Under the pieces are notes generated by a model. It did not search any database and had not been told where the DNA came from. It saw nothing but the letters and a program-made list of their open reading frames with translations. Both the position numbers and the translations under genes were made by a program. From an uncultured Fretibacterium sp. (GTDB lineage: Bacteria > Synergistota > Synergistia > Synergistales > Aminobacteriaceae), in assembly GCA_937892105.1 (NCBI GenBank), contig CALAUZ010000236.1, positions 1 through 10,025 of the forward strand: a DNA stretch of 10,025 nt, read 5' to 3'. Of the stretch, positions 1-5,878 are shown in pieces; position 1 is the stretch's first letter, and each line of letters opens with the position of its first letter.

Positions 1-94
1 CTCGTTTGTTCTAGCTTATGCCCCTATTGACTATATTCTATTGTCCGCTTTCTCTATCTTTCATCGTAATTTATTATTTTATTCTACTCTTTAT

Positions 95-448
95 TTAGGT
101 GCGTTGACTATACTTCCCCTCAACAACGAAGAACGGAACAGAATGAATACCCCGCGAATATGCTTCCTGTTCGTCATGCATTACCTCGTCAGTGTAATCC
201 TCACCCTCAAGCACTGCCCTGATGTCTGCCTCATAAAGCCCCGCAGTTATTCCAGCCTCAATCAGTACATCATGATTGGCCAGCTCAATGTTGCGCGTGA
301 AGTATGCGTCATAAAGAAGATTGCTGAGTTTTTCCGCCGTATCATTGCCGTATTTGTGTTGTGCTAACTTTGTGAGACGGTGAGCGTCAAGGGTGTTGGT
401 GTATCGTGTTGTAGCGTATTTGAAGTCAATACCTAAGGTTGTGTACAA
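95..448 (-). pseudogene. DsbA-family (FrnE-like) thiol oxidoreductase fragment
   Basis: The reading frame matches the middle to C-terminal part of FrnE-type DsbA proteins: a segment with NTLDAHRL, then DAYFTRNIELANHDVLIEAG, then the cis-proline motif GIHSVPFFVVEGKY. Full members of this family are usually over 200 residues and carry a CxxC redox centre close to the N-terminus. Here the frame opens only about four codons before the TTG at 448, where it meets the oppositely oriented tetR start, so the CxxC half is absent. At the other end the frame stops directly after GKYSQRT, before the last helix usually present. I see no continuation in the other minus-strand frames at either side. It is therefore a remnant that has lost both ends, unlikely to have redox activity. 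The family call is fairly sure; what truncated it is not visible. The 94 bases to its left are T-rich and show no gene. Confidence 0.7.
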
Positions 449-451
449 AGT

Positions 452-1084
452 ATGAACAGGTCAGGCCGTCCGCGAAAAGAAGACAGCAATAACAACAGCC
501 GCAACGAAATCATCAATGCAGCAGCACGACTCATAGCCCGTGAAGGAACTCAAACCCTGACGGTAAGGGCAGTGTGCAATGAAGCAGGCTTATCCATCGG
601 AACGTTCTATTACTTCTTTAAGGACAAAAACGAATTGATGATGAGCTTCATTACGGACTTGTCGTTTGAAGGGGCTGAATTGTCATGTCCTATGTCTGAT
701 ATTGGCGGCAAAATTTCGGAACTTTACATGATGTTAATACGGCAGTATATGAGTTTTGGACGCGAATTTGTAAGGAGCTTCTATAACCCTCGCAACAAAA
801 TATTATCCGCATACATGGGGGAATGCAGTGGCAGATTTTCTCCGGGTACTGTCATGGCCAGAAATGAGACGGAAATTGATAACGCTATTGATGAGGGAAT
901 AATCTCCCTGCATGATGGCGTTACTGCTCACGAAGTTGCTTCAGACATATGTACCATCGTAAAAGGCTGCGTGTTTGAATGGTGTCTCAGCGATGAAGCC
1001 GTTGACCTTGAAGCTCTCACAGAACGCATAATAAGAAACTACATGTGCAGGTATAATAATGACAACCGCAAACTTTCACGATAA
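452..1084 (+). CDS. TetR/AcrR-family transcriptional regulator
   Basis: This 210-residue protein has the length and layout of TetR repressors. Residues about 18-64 form the DNA-binding domain: a helix with IINAAARLIAREGTQTLTVR, then the helix-turn-helix AVCNEAGLSIGTFYYFFKDKNELM, with the typical G-T-FYYFFKDK end of the recognition helix. The remaining two thirds are predicted helical and should form the ligand-binding and dimer domain, which is too divergent to name a ligand. The N-terminus is basic (RSGRPRK), as is common in the family. The start ATG at 452 has only a weak AAGG upstream at about 434. leuC begins 20 bp after its stop in the same direction, so it may be co-transcribed with, or regulate, leuCD; that link is inference. 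It overlaps the lost 5' half of the neighbouring dsbA-like remnant head to head. Confidence 0.88.
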   Translation: MNRSGRPRKEDSNNNSRNEIINAAARLIAREGTQTLTVRAVCNEAGLSIGTFYYFFKDKNELMMSFITDLSFEGAELSCPMSDIGGKISELYMMLIRQYMSFGREFVRSFYNPRNKILSAYMGECSGRFSPGTVMARNETEIDNAIDEGIISLHDGVTAHEVASDICTIVKGCVFEWCLSDEAVDLEALTERIIRNYMCRYNNDNRKLSR

Positions 1085-1104
1085 TAAGGGGGTAAAACAA
1101 CTCT

Positions 1105-2370
1105 ATGGGAATGACAATGACACAGAAGATACTTGCCAAACATGCCGGTCTTCCTGAAGTCCACGCAGGCCAGCTCATTCAGGCAAAATTAGACTTGGTT
1201 CTCGGCAACGATATCACTTCACCCGTAGCGATAAACGAGTTTGAGGCGGCAGGTTTCAACAAAATTTTCGATCCTTCACGCATTGTCCTCGTAATGGATC
1301 ATTTCGTCCCCAACAAGGACATAAAATCCGCAACACAGTGCAAGCAATGCCGTATGTTCGCGCGGAAATTCGGCATTGAACACTACTACGATGTCGGTTC
1401 AATGGGAATTGAACACGCTCTCCTTCCAGAACAGGGACTTGTTGCACCAGGCGAAGCCATAATCGGTGCGGATTCCCACACTTGCACATACGGGGCAGTC
1501 GGTGCGTTCTCAACAGGCGTAGGTTCTACGGATATGGGTGCTGCAATGTCGGCAGGGTATACGTGGTTCAAAGTTCCGGCGGCAATAAAGGTCAACGTTA
1601 CGGGGAAAAAGAAACCTTATGTCTCAGGCAAGGACGTAATATTGACACTTATCGGCAAAATAGGTGTTGACGGCGCACTGTACAAATCTCTGGAATTTTC
1701 GGGCGGTGGCTTGAGCGAGTTGACAATGGCAGACCGTCTCACAATCTCCAACATGGCCATCGAGGCTGGCGGAAAGAACGGAATATTCCCCGTTGATGAC
1801 ATTACGCGAGAGTTCCTGAAAGACAGGGTTAAACGCGAATGGACAGCATATTACCCTGATGATGACGCGGAATATGAGAGTACGGTTACGCTTAACCTTG
1901 ACGAAATTGATTGCACTGTGGCATATCCTCATCTTCCGGAGAACGCTCACCCTGCGCGTGAAGGCCATGACATTAAGATTGACCAGATAGTAATCGGCTC
2001 ATGCACAAACGGCAAGATTGAAGACATGGAAGCTGCCGCGAATATTCTCAAGGGAAAGCACCTTGCTGACGGCGTGAGAGGGATAATTATTCCTGCAACA
2101 ATGTCGATTTACCGCGAATGTATGAAAAGGGGTTACACTGACATATTCCTCGATGCTGGCTGCATAGTGTCAACACCTACATGCGGGCCATGTCTGGGCG
2201 GATACATGGGGATACTTGCTGAAGGTGAACGCTGTGTTTCAACCACTAACCGCAACTTTGTCGGAAGAATGGGGCACACTAAGAGCGAGGTCTATCTTGC
2301 GTCCCCTGCTGTAGCTGCCGCGTCAGGAATAGCAGGACACATTGCACACCCCAGCGAGCTGGGCCTTTAA
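1105..2370 (+). CDS. leuC: 3-isopropylmalate dehydratase, large subunit
   Basis: The product is the iron-sulfur subunit of isopropylmalate isomerase, which with LeuD converts 2-isopropylmalate to 3-isopropylmalate in leucine synthesis in the cytoplasm. At 421 residues it fits the shorter HacA/archaeal-type LeuC subgroup rather than the longer enterobacterial form. Visible motifs are DHFVPN (65-70), the [20 protein letters not shown] block (121-140), GSCTNGK (298-304), and [11 protein letters not shown] (356-366). Cys300, Cys360 and Cys363 are the expected three ligands of the 4Fe-4S cluster, and SHT with the downstream arginines belongs to the aconitase active site. Three possible ATG starts sit at 1105, 1111 and 1117; a G-rich ribosome-binding sequence lies at about 1086-1093, and 1105 gives the usual [10 protein letters not shown] opening. 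It lies between tetR and leuD, 24 bp before leuD. Members of this subgroup can instead act on homocitrate or citramalate-derived acids, but leuB nearby favours leucine. Confidence 0.95.
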   Translation: MGMTMTQKILAKHAGLPEVHAGQLIQAKLDLVLGNDITSPVAINEFEAAGFNKIFDPSRIVLVMDHFVPNKDIKSATQCKQCRMFARKFGIEHYYDVGSMGIEHALLPEQGLVAPGEAIIGADSHTCTYGAVGAFSTGVGSTDMGAAMSAGYTWFKVPAAIKVNVTGKKKPYVSGKDVILTLIGKIGVDGALYKSLEFSGGGLSELTMADRLTISNMAIEAGGKNGIFPVDDITREFLKDRVKREWTAYYPDDDAEYESTVTLNLDEIDCTVAYPHLPENAHPAREGHDIKIDQIVIGSCTNGKIEDMEAAANILKGKHLADGVRGIIIPATMSIYRECMKRGYTDIFLDAGCIVSTPTCGPCLGGYMGILAEGERCVSTTNRNFVGRMGHTKSEVYLASPAVAAASGIAGHIAHPSELGL

Positions 2371-2394
2371 GTTTGCCAGAGGAGGTAATTGTAG

Positions 2395-2877
2395 ATGTCA
2401 ACAGCACACAAATACGGCGACCACGTGGACACTGACGTAATAATCCCGGCACGTTATCTCGCAAGTCAGGACGAGAAGGAATTGGCCTCTCACTGCATGG
2501 AGGATATAGACGCGAACTTTCACGCGAAAGTCAAAGAGGGCGACATAATAGTTGCAGGGTTGAATTTCGGGTGCGGATCATCGAGGGAACATGCTCCTGT
2601 TGCGATAAAAGCATCTGGAATTTCGTGCGTAATCGCCAAGAGTTTTGCCCGTATATTCTACCGCAACGCAATCAACATCGGCCTCGCAATTCTCGAATGC
2701 TCCGAAGCCGCTGAAGATATTTCCGATGGCGATGATGTCAGCGTAGATTTTGACACCGGAGTAATCACCAACGCGACAAAGCACAAAACTTACAAGGCTG
2801 AACCGTTCCCTGAGTTCATAAAGCAGATGATTGCTGACGGAGGGTTAATGGCCTCGTTGAAAAAAGCACAGCATTAA
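2395..2877 (+). CDS. leuD: 3-isopropylmalate dehydratase, small subunit
   Basis: This is the swivel-domain partner of LeuC, 160 residues, the normal length for the HacB/archaeal-type small subunit. It opens with [18 protein letters not shown] (5-22), the standard N-terminal signature, followed by the substrate-recognition loop beginning [17 protein letters not shown] at 58-68 is the conserved loop that reaches into the LeuC active site, and the later [17 protein letters not shown] block (81-97) is also family-typical. A strong AGAGGAGG ribosome-binding site at 2378-2385 supports the ATG at 2395. With leuC just upstream it forms a translationally close pair. No plus-strand T-rich terminator follows; the hairpin at 2890-2915 has its T-tract on the other strand, so leuCD transcription may run on into the convergent small gene or stop there inefficiently. 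Confidence 0.95.
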   Translation: MSTAHKYGDHVDTDVIIPARYLASQDEKELASHCMEDIDANFHAKVKEGDIIVAGLNFGCGSSREHAPVAIKASGISCVIAKSFARIFYRNAINIGLAILECSEAAEDISDGDDVSVDFDTGVITNATKHKTYKAEPFPEFIKQMIADGGLMASLKKAQH

Positions 2878-2882
2878 GGCAC

Positions 2883-2915
2883 AAAAAAACTCCCCCGAAG
2901 ATTATTTCAGGGGAG
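2883..2915 (-). terminator. Rho-independent terminator reading on the minus strand
   Basis: CTCCCC at 2890-2895 pairs with GGGGAG at 2910-2915, extended after one C-A mismatch by GAA/TTC, with a short AT-rich loop. On the minus strand the stem is followed by seven T (A-tract at 2883-2889). It stands 6 bp past the second stop of the minus-strand small gene at 2922-3146, which argues that this gene is or was expressed. It may also act partly for leuD on the plus strand, though no T-tract is seen there. Confidence 0.8.
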
Positions 2916-2921
2916 CTTCGA

Positions 2922-3146
2922 TTATATTTCCCAGTTAAAGCCCAAAAGCTCATAATAACGCGAAAGAACTTTATTTCGAGCAGGCCGGTGTAAACTTTTC
3001 GGAACGTCTCAGGCATCATGCGGCAAGTTGAGAAGTTCGCGGAAAAATTCACAGTAAGCCTTATTGCCAGTTTCTTGCGAGAGAAAACCAACGTACAAAT
3101 CGTAAGATACAAGTCCGCTGTCAACGATAAACTTCAATCTTTCCAT
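2922..3146 (-). pseudogene. Small unidentified gene interrupted by an in-frame TGA
   Basis: From ATG at 3146, preceded by a GAGGG ribosome-binding sequence, 45 codons read MERLKFIVDSGLVSYDLYVG and on to FFRELLNLPHDA, then TGA at 3009-3011. Reading on in the same frame gives 28 more plausible codons ending ARNKVLSRYYELLGFNWEI, then TAA at 2922-2924, just before a good minus-strand terminator. The mix of aromatic, charged and hydrophobic residues is protein-like on both sides of the TGA, and the second stop sits where a gene end is expected. I do not recognise the family. The simplest reading is a 73-74 residue gene with a nonsense mutation. Alternatives are that the 45-residue product is the real protein, or that the TGA is read through. 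It points toward leuD and away from leuB. Confidence 0.45.
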
Positions 3147-3194
3147 TGCATTGCCCTCAAATCTGCAAACCATACACAGACATAACAGCATAAG

Positions 3195-3222
3195 TTGCAA
3201 GCAAGTCATTGATAATTATAAA
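3195..3222 (+). promoter_or_regulatory. Probable sigma-70-type promoter of leuB
   Basis: TTGCAA at 3195-3200 and TATAAA at 3217-3222 are separated by 16 bases; TAAAAT at 3219 with an 18-base spacer is the other -10 choice. They lie about 30-60 bases before the leuB start, in an AT-rich stretch between the divergent small gene and leuB. This suggests leuB is transcribed separately from leuCD. Confidence 0.5.
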
Positions 3223-3254
3223 ATAATCCCAATCTTCACACGAAGGAGCATAAT

Positions 3255-4319
3255 ATGATGAAAAAAATAGCAGTAATACCAGGAGACGGAATAGGCCCTG
3301 AAGTAATCGGAGCAACATTGAAGGTTCTGGAGAAAGCTGCGCCGGGAAAATTCGAGTTCCATGAAGTAGCAATGGGCGGAAACGCAATCGACAAATACGG
3401 TGAACCCCTCCCTGCCGAAAGCCTCAAAATATGTCAGGAAGCAGACGCAACATTACTCGGAGCAGTCGGCGGCCCAAAATGGGACAATCAACCCCCAGAA
3501 TTACGCCCCGAACGCGGATTACTAGGAGTGCGCAAAGGTCTGAAGGTTTTTGCGAACATCAGGCCCGCAAAGATATTTGCCCCGTTAGCCTCTGCCTGTC
3601 CTCTCAGAAAGGACATTGCCGAAAAGGGTATCGACTTCATCATTGTCCGTGAGCTTACAGGAGGAATATATTTCGGGAAGCACGAAGCATTCACAACGCC
3701 TGAAGGAGAGAGGGCAGCGCGTGATGTAATGGAGTACACGGAGCATGAGATACGGAGGATAGCACATGTTGCGTTCAAAATGGCGATGGGCCGGCGGAAA
3801 ATCGTAACATCAATCGACAAGGCCAACATACTCACGACATCGAGATTTTGGCGGGAGATAGTGGAGGACGTTGCGAAGGGATATCCTGAAGTGAAGCTGA
3901 ACCATCTATACGTTGACAACGCGACAATGCAGTTAATCCGTGTGCCGTCAGAATTTGACGTGATAGTAACGGAAAACACGTTCGGAGATATATTGTCGGA
4001 CGAGGCGAGCCAGATTGTTGGATCAATCGGAATGATACCGAGCGCGTCTCTTGGAGAGGATAATCGCGGGCTGTATGAGCCGATACACGGTTCTGCGCCA
4101 GACATTGCGGGACAGGATAAGGCAAATCCGATTGGTACGATACTTGCGGGAGCTATGATGTTGAGGTACTCGTTCGGATTGGCGGAAGAGGCTGACAGGA
4201 TAGAGGGTGCTGTTGACGATGTGTTGAAAGCTGGACTAAGAACGCCTGATATTTTCACGGAAGGCACGAAGTTGATTACGGGATCTCAGATGAGGGACGA
4301 GATAATTTCGAGGCTGTAA
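3255..4319 (+). CDS. leuB: 3-isopropylmalate dehydrogenase
   Basis: LeuB oxidises and decarboxylates 3-isopropylmalate to 2-oxoisocaproate with NAD, the step after LeuCD. The 354-residue length is normal. It starts MKKIAVIPGDGIGPEV, with GDGIGPE at 10-16. Substrate-binding arginines sit in LGVRKGLKVFANIRPAK (90-106). RELTGGIYFG (132-141) is the LeuB signature that distinguishes it from isocitrate dehydrogenase; K189 in IDKAN, and D221, D245 and D249 (in YVDNATMQL and NTFGDILSDE) form the catalytic and metal site. GLYEPIHGSAPDIAGQDKAN (272-291) is the NAD-binding segment. Two ATG codons at 3255 and 3258 are both possible; GAAGGAG lies 8-10 bases upstream. The long spacing from leuD, with an opposing gene in between, makes this an independent transcription unit. 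No damage seen. Confidence 0.96.
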   Translation: MMKKIAVIPGDGIGPEVIGATLKVLEKAAPGKFEFHEVAMGGNAIDKYGEPLPAESLKICQEADATLLGAVGGPKWDNQPPELRPERGLLGVRKGLKVFANIRPAKIFAPLASACPLRKDIAEKGIDFIIVRELTGGIYFGKHEAFTTPEGERAARDVMEYTEHEIRRIAHVAFKMAMGRRKIVTSIDKANILTTSRFWREIVEDVAKGYPEVKLNHLYVDNATMQLIRVPSEFDVIVTENTFGDILSDEASQIVGSIGMIPSASLGEDNRGLYEPIHGSAPDIAGQDKANPIGTILAGAMMLRYSFGLAEEADRIEGAVDDVLKAGLRTPDIFTEGTKLITGSQMRDEIISRL

Positions 4320-4325
4320 GGTAAA

Positions 4326-4366
4326 ACAATCCCCCTCCCAATAATGCAGAGAGGGGGCAATATTGT
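4326..4366 (+). terminator. Terminator-like hairpin after leuB, possibly bidirectional
   Basis: CCCCCTC at 4331-4337 pairs perfectly with GAGGGGG at 4351-4357; ACAAT at 4326-4330 can also pair with ATTGT at 4362-4366 after a small bulge. It lies 6 bp after the leuB stop and directly beside the hicB-like stop on the other strand, so it probably separates the two convergent genes. There is no long T-tract on either strand. Confidence 0.65.
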
Positions 4367-4609
4367 TCACACTGCTATTTGGGAATACAAATCTGTATCT
4401 GCCTTTACCAGTGCCGCAATCTCACCCGTTCCGAGCTGTATGCTGTCTATAGGGGAGGCTTCTGGGATTTTGAGGCTCTGAGTTTCAGCATTGAGGAGCA
4501 TGAGGTTTAACACGTCTTCGGCATTGTCGAGTGCCTCACGGAGAGTTTGGCCGTCAGTGAAGCAGTTGGCCATGTCTGGGAAATCAACATAATACACTTT
4601 GTCGTTCAA
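4367..4609 (-). CDS. HicB-like antitoxin domain protein, orphan and truncated
   Basis: The sequence YYVDFPDMANCFTDGQTLRE followed by ALDNAEDVLNLML is the core of HicB antitoxins (partial RNase H-like fold), which in an intact system neutralise the HicA mRNA-cutting toxin and repress their own operon. The annotated 80 residues start at a TTG. The natural start is probably 14 codons further upstream: in frame, ATA at 4651-4649 then LIKYEYPAIISYDLNDK, which is how HicB proteins begin, with AGGAGAG at 4653-4659 in front. So the original ATG seems to have become ATA. The C-terminus stops at DLYSQIAV, where many HicB proteins carry on into a DNA-binding ribbon-helix-helix or HTH domain, so autoregulation is probably lost. 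No hicA gene (about 60 residues, dsRBD-like) is seen on either side. Family sure, functional state doubtful. Confidence 0.72.
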   Translation of the reverse strand: MNDKVYYVDFPDMANCFTDGQTLREALDNAEDVLNLMLLNAETQSLKIPEASPIDSIQLGTGEIAALVKADTDLYSQIAV

Positions 4610-4668
4610 GTCGTAACTGATTATTGCCGGATATTCGTACTTTATTAGTATGTCTCTCCTTTGCGATG

Positions 4669-4674
4669 ATTATA
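4669..4674 (-). promoter_or_regulatory. -10 element of the hicB-like gene
   Basis: A perfect TATAAT reads on the minus strand at 4674-4669; no good -35 hexamer is found at the usual distance. Transcription would begin near 4662, placing the AGGAGAG ribosome-binding site (4653-4659) at the very 5' end of the message and the ATA codon at 4651 right behind it. This fits the upstream start rather than the TTG at 4609. Confidence 0.45.
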
Positions 4675-4694
4675 CTGTATTGCCCAACAAAGAA

Positions 4695-4728
4695 TCCCCT
4701 CCACGCAAATATTTAAGCGAAGAGAGGA
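4695..4728 (-). terminator. Imperfect hairpin, possible terminator after the pilin gene
   Basis: TCC, CTC and CGC (4695-4706) pair with GCG, GAG and GGA (4717-4728), with one single and one double mismatch, around an AT-rich loop. It lies about 45 bases after the pilin stop on the minus strand and ahead of the hicB promoter. The following T content is modest, so this is only a candidate. Confidence 0.35.
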
Positions 4729-4771
4729 GACATTGAACAAGTCATTGATTGATGCGTAGATATTTTTGGGC

Positions 4772-5344
4772 TTAACGGACTTCCATCAATACATAATTAG
4801 TATCGTTTGCCGCTGGAGCCGTATAGTTATCGGTCGGTGCTTCTGTTATAGTGCCACATGTACCATCTGTAGTTGCGGTTAATTTATCACCATTCCAAAG
4901 CCCTACTGACTTCGCACGCCCTGCAAGTTTCTCTCCCACTCTCCTGTCTGCCACCTTACAGTAAACATACCACTTAGCATCTGAATATGACTTGCCGCTT
5001 TCTTTTGTGGTAGCAATGCCATAATCATTATAACTTCCCGACGTGCCACTTGTACTTGAATTAGTGGCATTCATGTACTTCAAGACAGTGCTTTCATTAG
5101 TGTTCGTATCATCTTTAAACTTCGGGCCTGTTGCATTTGTTGTATCCTCCCAGTTGTCCAACTTGTCAACAAACAAAGCTAATGCCGCAGTCTTCATGTT
5201 CCTCAAGTCGCTCACGATGTTGCTTGCCTTTGCCGATGTTACCGCCTCTGTGCTGGATAGCATCATCATAGCTGACAGAATGCCGATGACGACTATTACG
5301 ATGAGAAGTTCCACGAGCGTGAAACCTTTGCGCTTACTTACCAT
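4772..5344 (-). CDS. Type IV pilin-like / pseudopilin protein
   Basis: The start chosen is the ATG at 5344, 190 residues, with AAGGAAG just upstream; an in-frame ATG at 5413 would add 23 residues and bury the leader. The N-terminus MVSKRKG/FTLVELLIVIVV is a textbook class III leader: a short basic peptide cut after Gly7 by prepilin peptidase, methylated Phe8, Glu12 at the +5 position, and a hydrophobic assembly helix to about residue 36. The SSTEAVTSAKASNIVSDLRN segment continues the long alpha helix. The C-terminal head is rich in Asn, Thr, Ser and Gly and holds two cysteines (129 and 163) able to form a D-region disulfide. It should be an inner-membrane protein assembled into a type IV pilus or pseudopilus. 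No assembly genes are adjacent, so it is a solitary, accessory pilin gene. Similar FTLVELLIVIV-MMMLSS pilins are, from memory, frequent in Synergistota. Confidence 0.88.
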   Translation of the reverse strand: MVSKRKGFTLVELLIVIVVIGILSAMMMLSSTEAVTSAKASNIVSDLRNMKTAALALFVDKLDNWEDTTNATGPKFKDDTNTNESTVLKYMNATNSSTSGTSGSYNDYGIATTKESGKSYSDAKWYVYCKVADRRVGEKLAGRAKSVGLWNGDKLTATTDGTCGTITEAPTDNYTAPAANDTNYVLMEVR

Positions 5345-5376
5345 AGTTAATTCTTCCTTTCGTATGTGTGTTATTT

Positions 5377-5397
5377 TGTCCCATGACTTTCGGGACA
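5377..5397 (-). promoter_or_regulatory. Small hairpin in the pilin leader
   Basis: TGTCCC at 5377-5382 pairs with GGGACA at 5392-5397 around a nine-base loop, about 35-50 bases before the pilin start codon and upstream of its ribosome-binding site. It could be a message-stabilising or regulatory structure; nothing more specific can be said. Confidence 0.25.
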
Positions 5398-5410
5398 CCC
5401 TGAGAATGCC

Positions 5411-5450
5411 CAAAAATGCGAAACCCCCTCCTTCATCGCCTGGAGGGGCT
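5411..5450 (-). terminator. Strong minus-strand terminator upstream of the pilin gene
   Basis: CCCCTCC at 5425-5431 pairs perfectly with GGAGGGG at 5442-5448, ten-base loop. On the minus strand it is followed by TTTCGCATTTTT, a fair T-rich tail. It would end a transcript coming from the right, yet no convincing minus-strand gene lies between here and 5,830; only a 16-codon GTG-started frame just before the hairpin. It may be the surviving end of a gene lost when the phage DNA arrived. Confidence 0.6.
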
Positions 5451-5830
5451 TCAACTTCTGCATTCTCTGTTCGCTGACAAAGAATTATCTATGTCTATCA
5501 CCCCTTCGCTAAAATAGCTCCCGCCCCCTATGTCCCATCTTTCATGAAATACGTAGGGGGGGGGGGCAAAATTACGTAGTAACTACTCAACGCTAAAGAC
5601 TTCGCACACACTAGGAATAAAATGGAATATCTTTAGAGCTTGTAACTATGATACAAAATATTTACCGAATGTCAACCTACGTTTATAACTCATTCTCTTT
5701 ACATGTTATTATTCGGACATTCTAAGGAGGGCTTTAATATTCGCGTTTGAATTTTAAATGTATAAGCCTCTGAATAACGGAAGCAAGTTTGATCGTAATT
5801 CTTACAAAGAATGAAAAGGGAGGAAAAAGA
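5450..5830. other. Gene-poor stretch between chromosome and phage genes
   Basis: About 380 AT-rich bases with no supported gene on either strand. Contents seen: a run of 11 G (5556-5566); a run of C-rich sequence at 5520-5528; an unattached Shine-Dalgarno AAGGAGG at 5724-5730 followed only by non-start codons and a stop; and, at 5815-5826, the GGGAGGA ribosome-binding site of the tail-fibre gene. It probably includes the promoter for the phage operon, but I could not fix one. It is the likely place of the left phage junction or of a deletion. Confidence 0.5.
5550..5579. repeat. 11-G homopolymer between two TACGTAG copies
   Basis: TACGTAG at 5550-5556 and again at 5573-5579 flank eleven consecutive G (5556-5566; the first repeat's last base is the first G) plus CAAAAT. 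Homopolymers of this length are prone to slippage. They can be phase-variation switches, or assembly weak points. Confidence 0.8.
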
Positions 5831-5878
5831 ATGGCATAAGTAGAAAATAAGCTGTTTCGAGAAAAGACAGCACAGGCA

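Noticed and set aside
41..367. Plus-strand frame of 108 codons at the left end
   Set aside because: No family resemblance; the opposite strand has clear DsbA-family motifs, so this is its shadow.
3009..3011. TGA as a selenocysteine codon
   Set aside because: I see no SECIS-like hairpin just after it and no known selenoprotein motif around it; a nonsense mutation is simpler.
3488..4267. Long open frame of about 259 codons on the minus strand
   Set aside because: It lies wholly antisense to leuB, which is an unmistakable gene; the antisense protein is Ser/Ile/Pro-rich with no domain and no ribosome-binding site.
5043..5477. Plus-strand frame of 144 codons opposite the pilin gene
   Set aside because: Antisense shadow of the pilin gene; the hydrophobic parts are the complement of the pilin helix and head, and no ribosome-binding site is seen.
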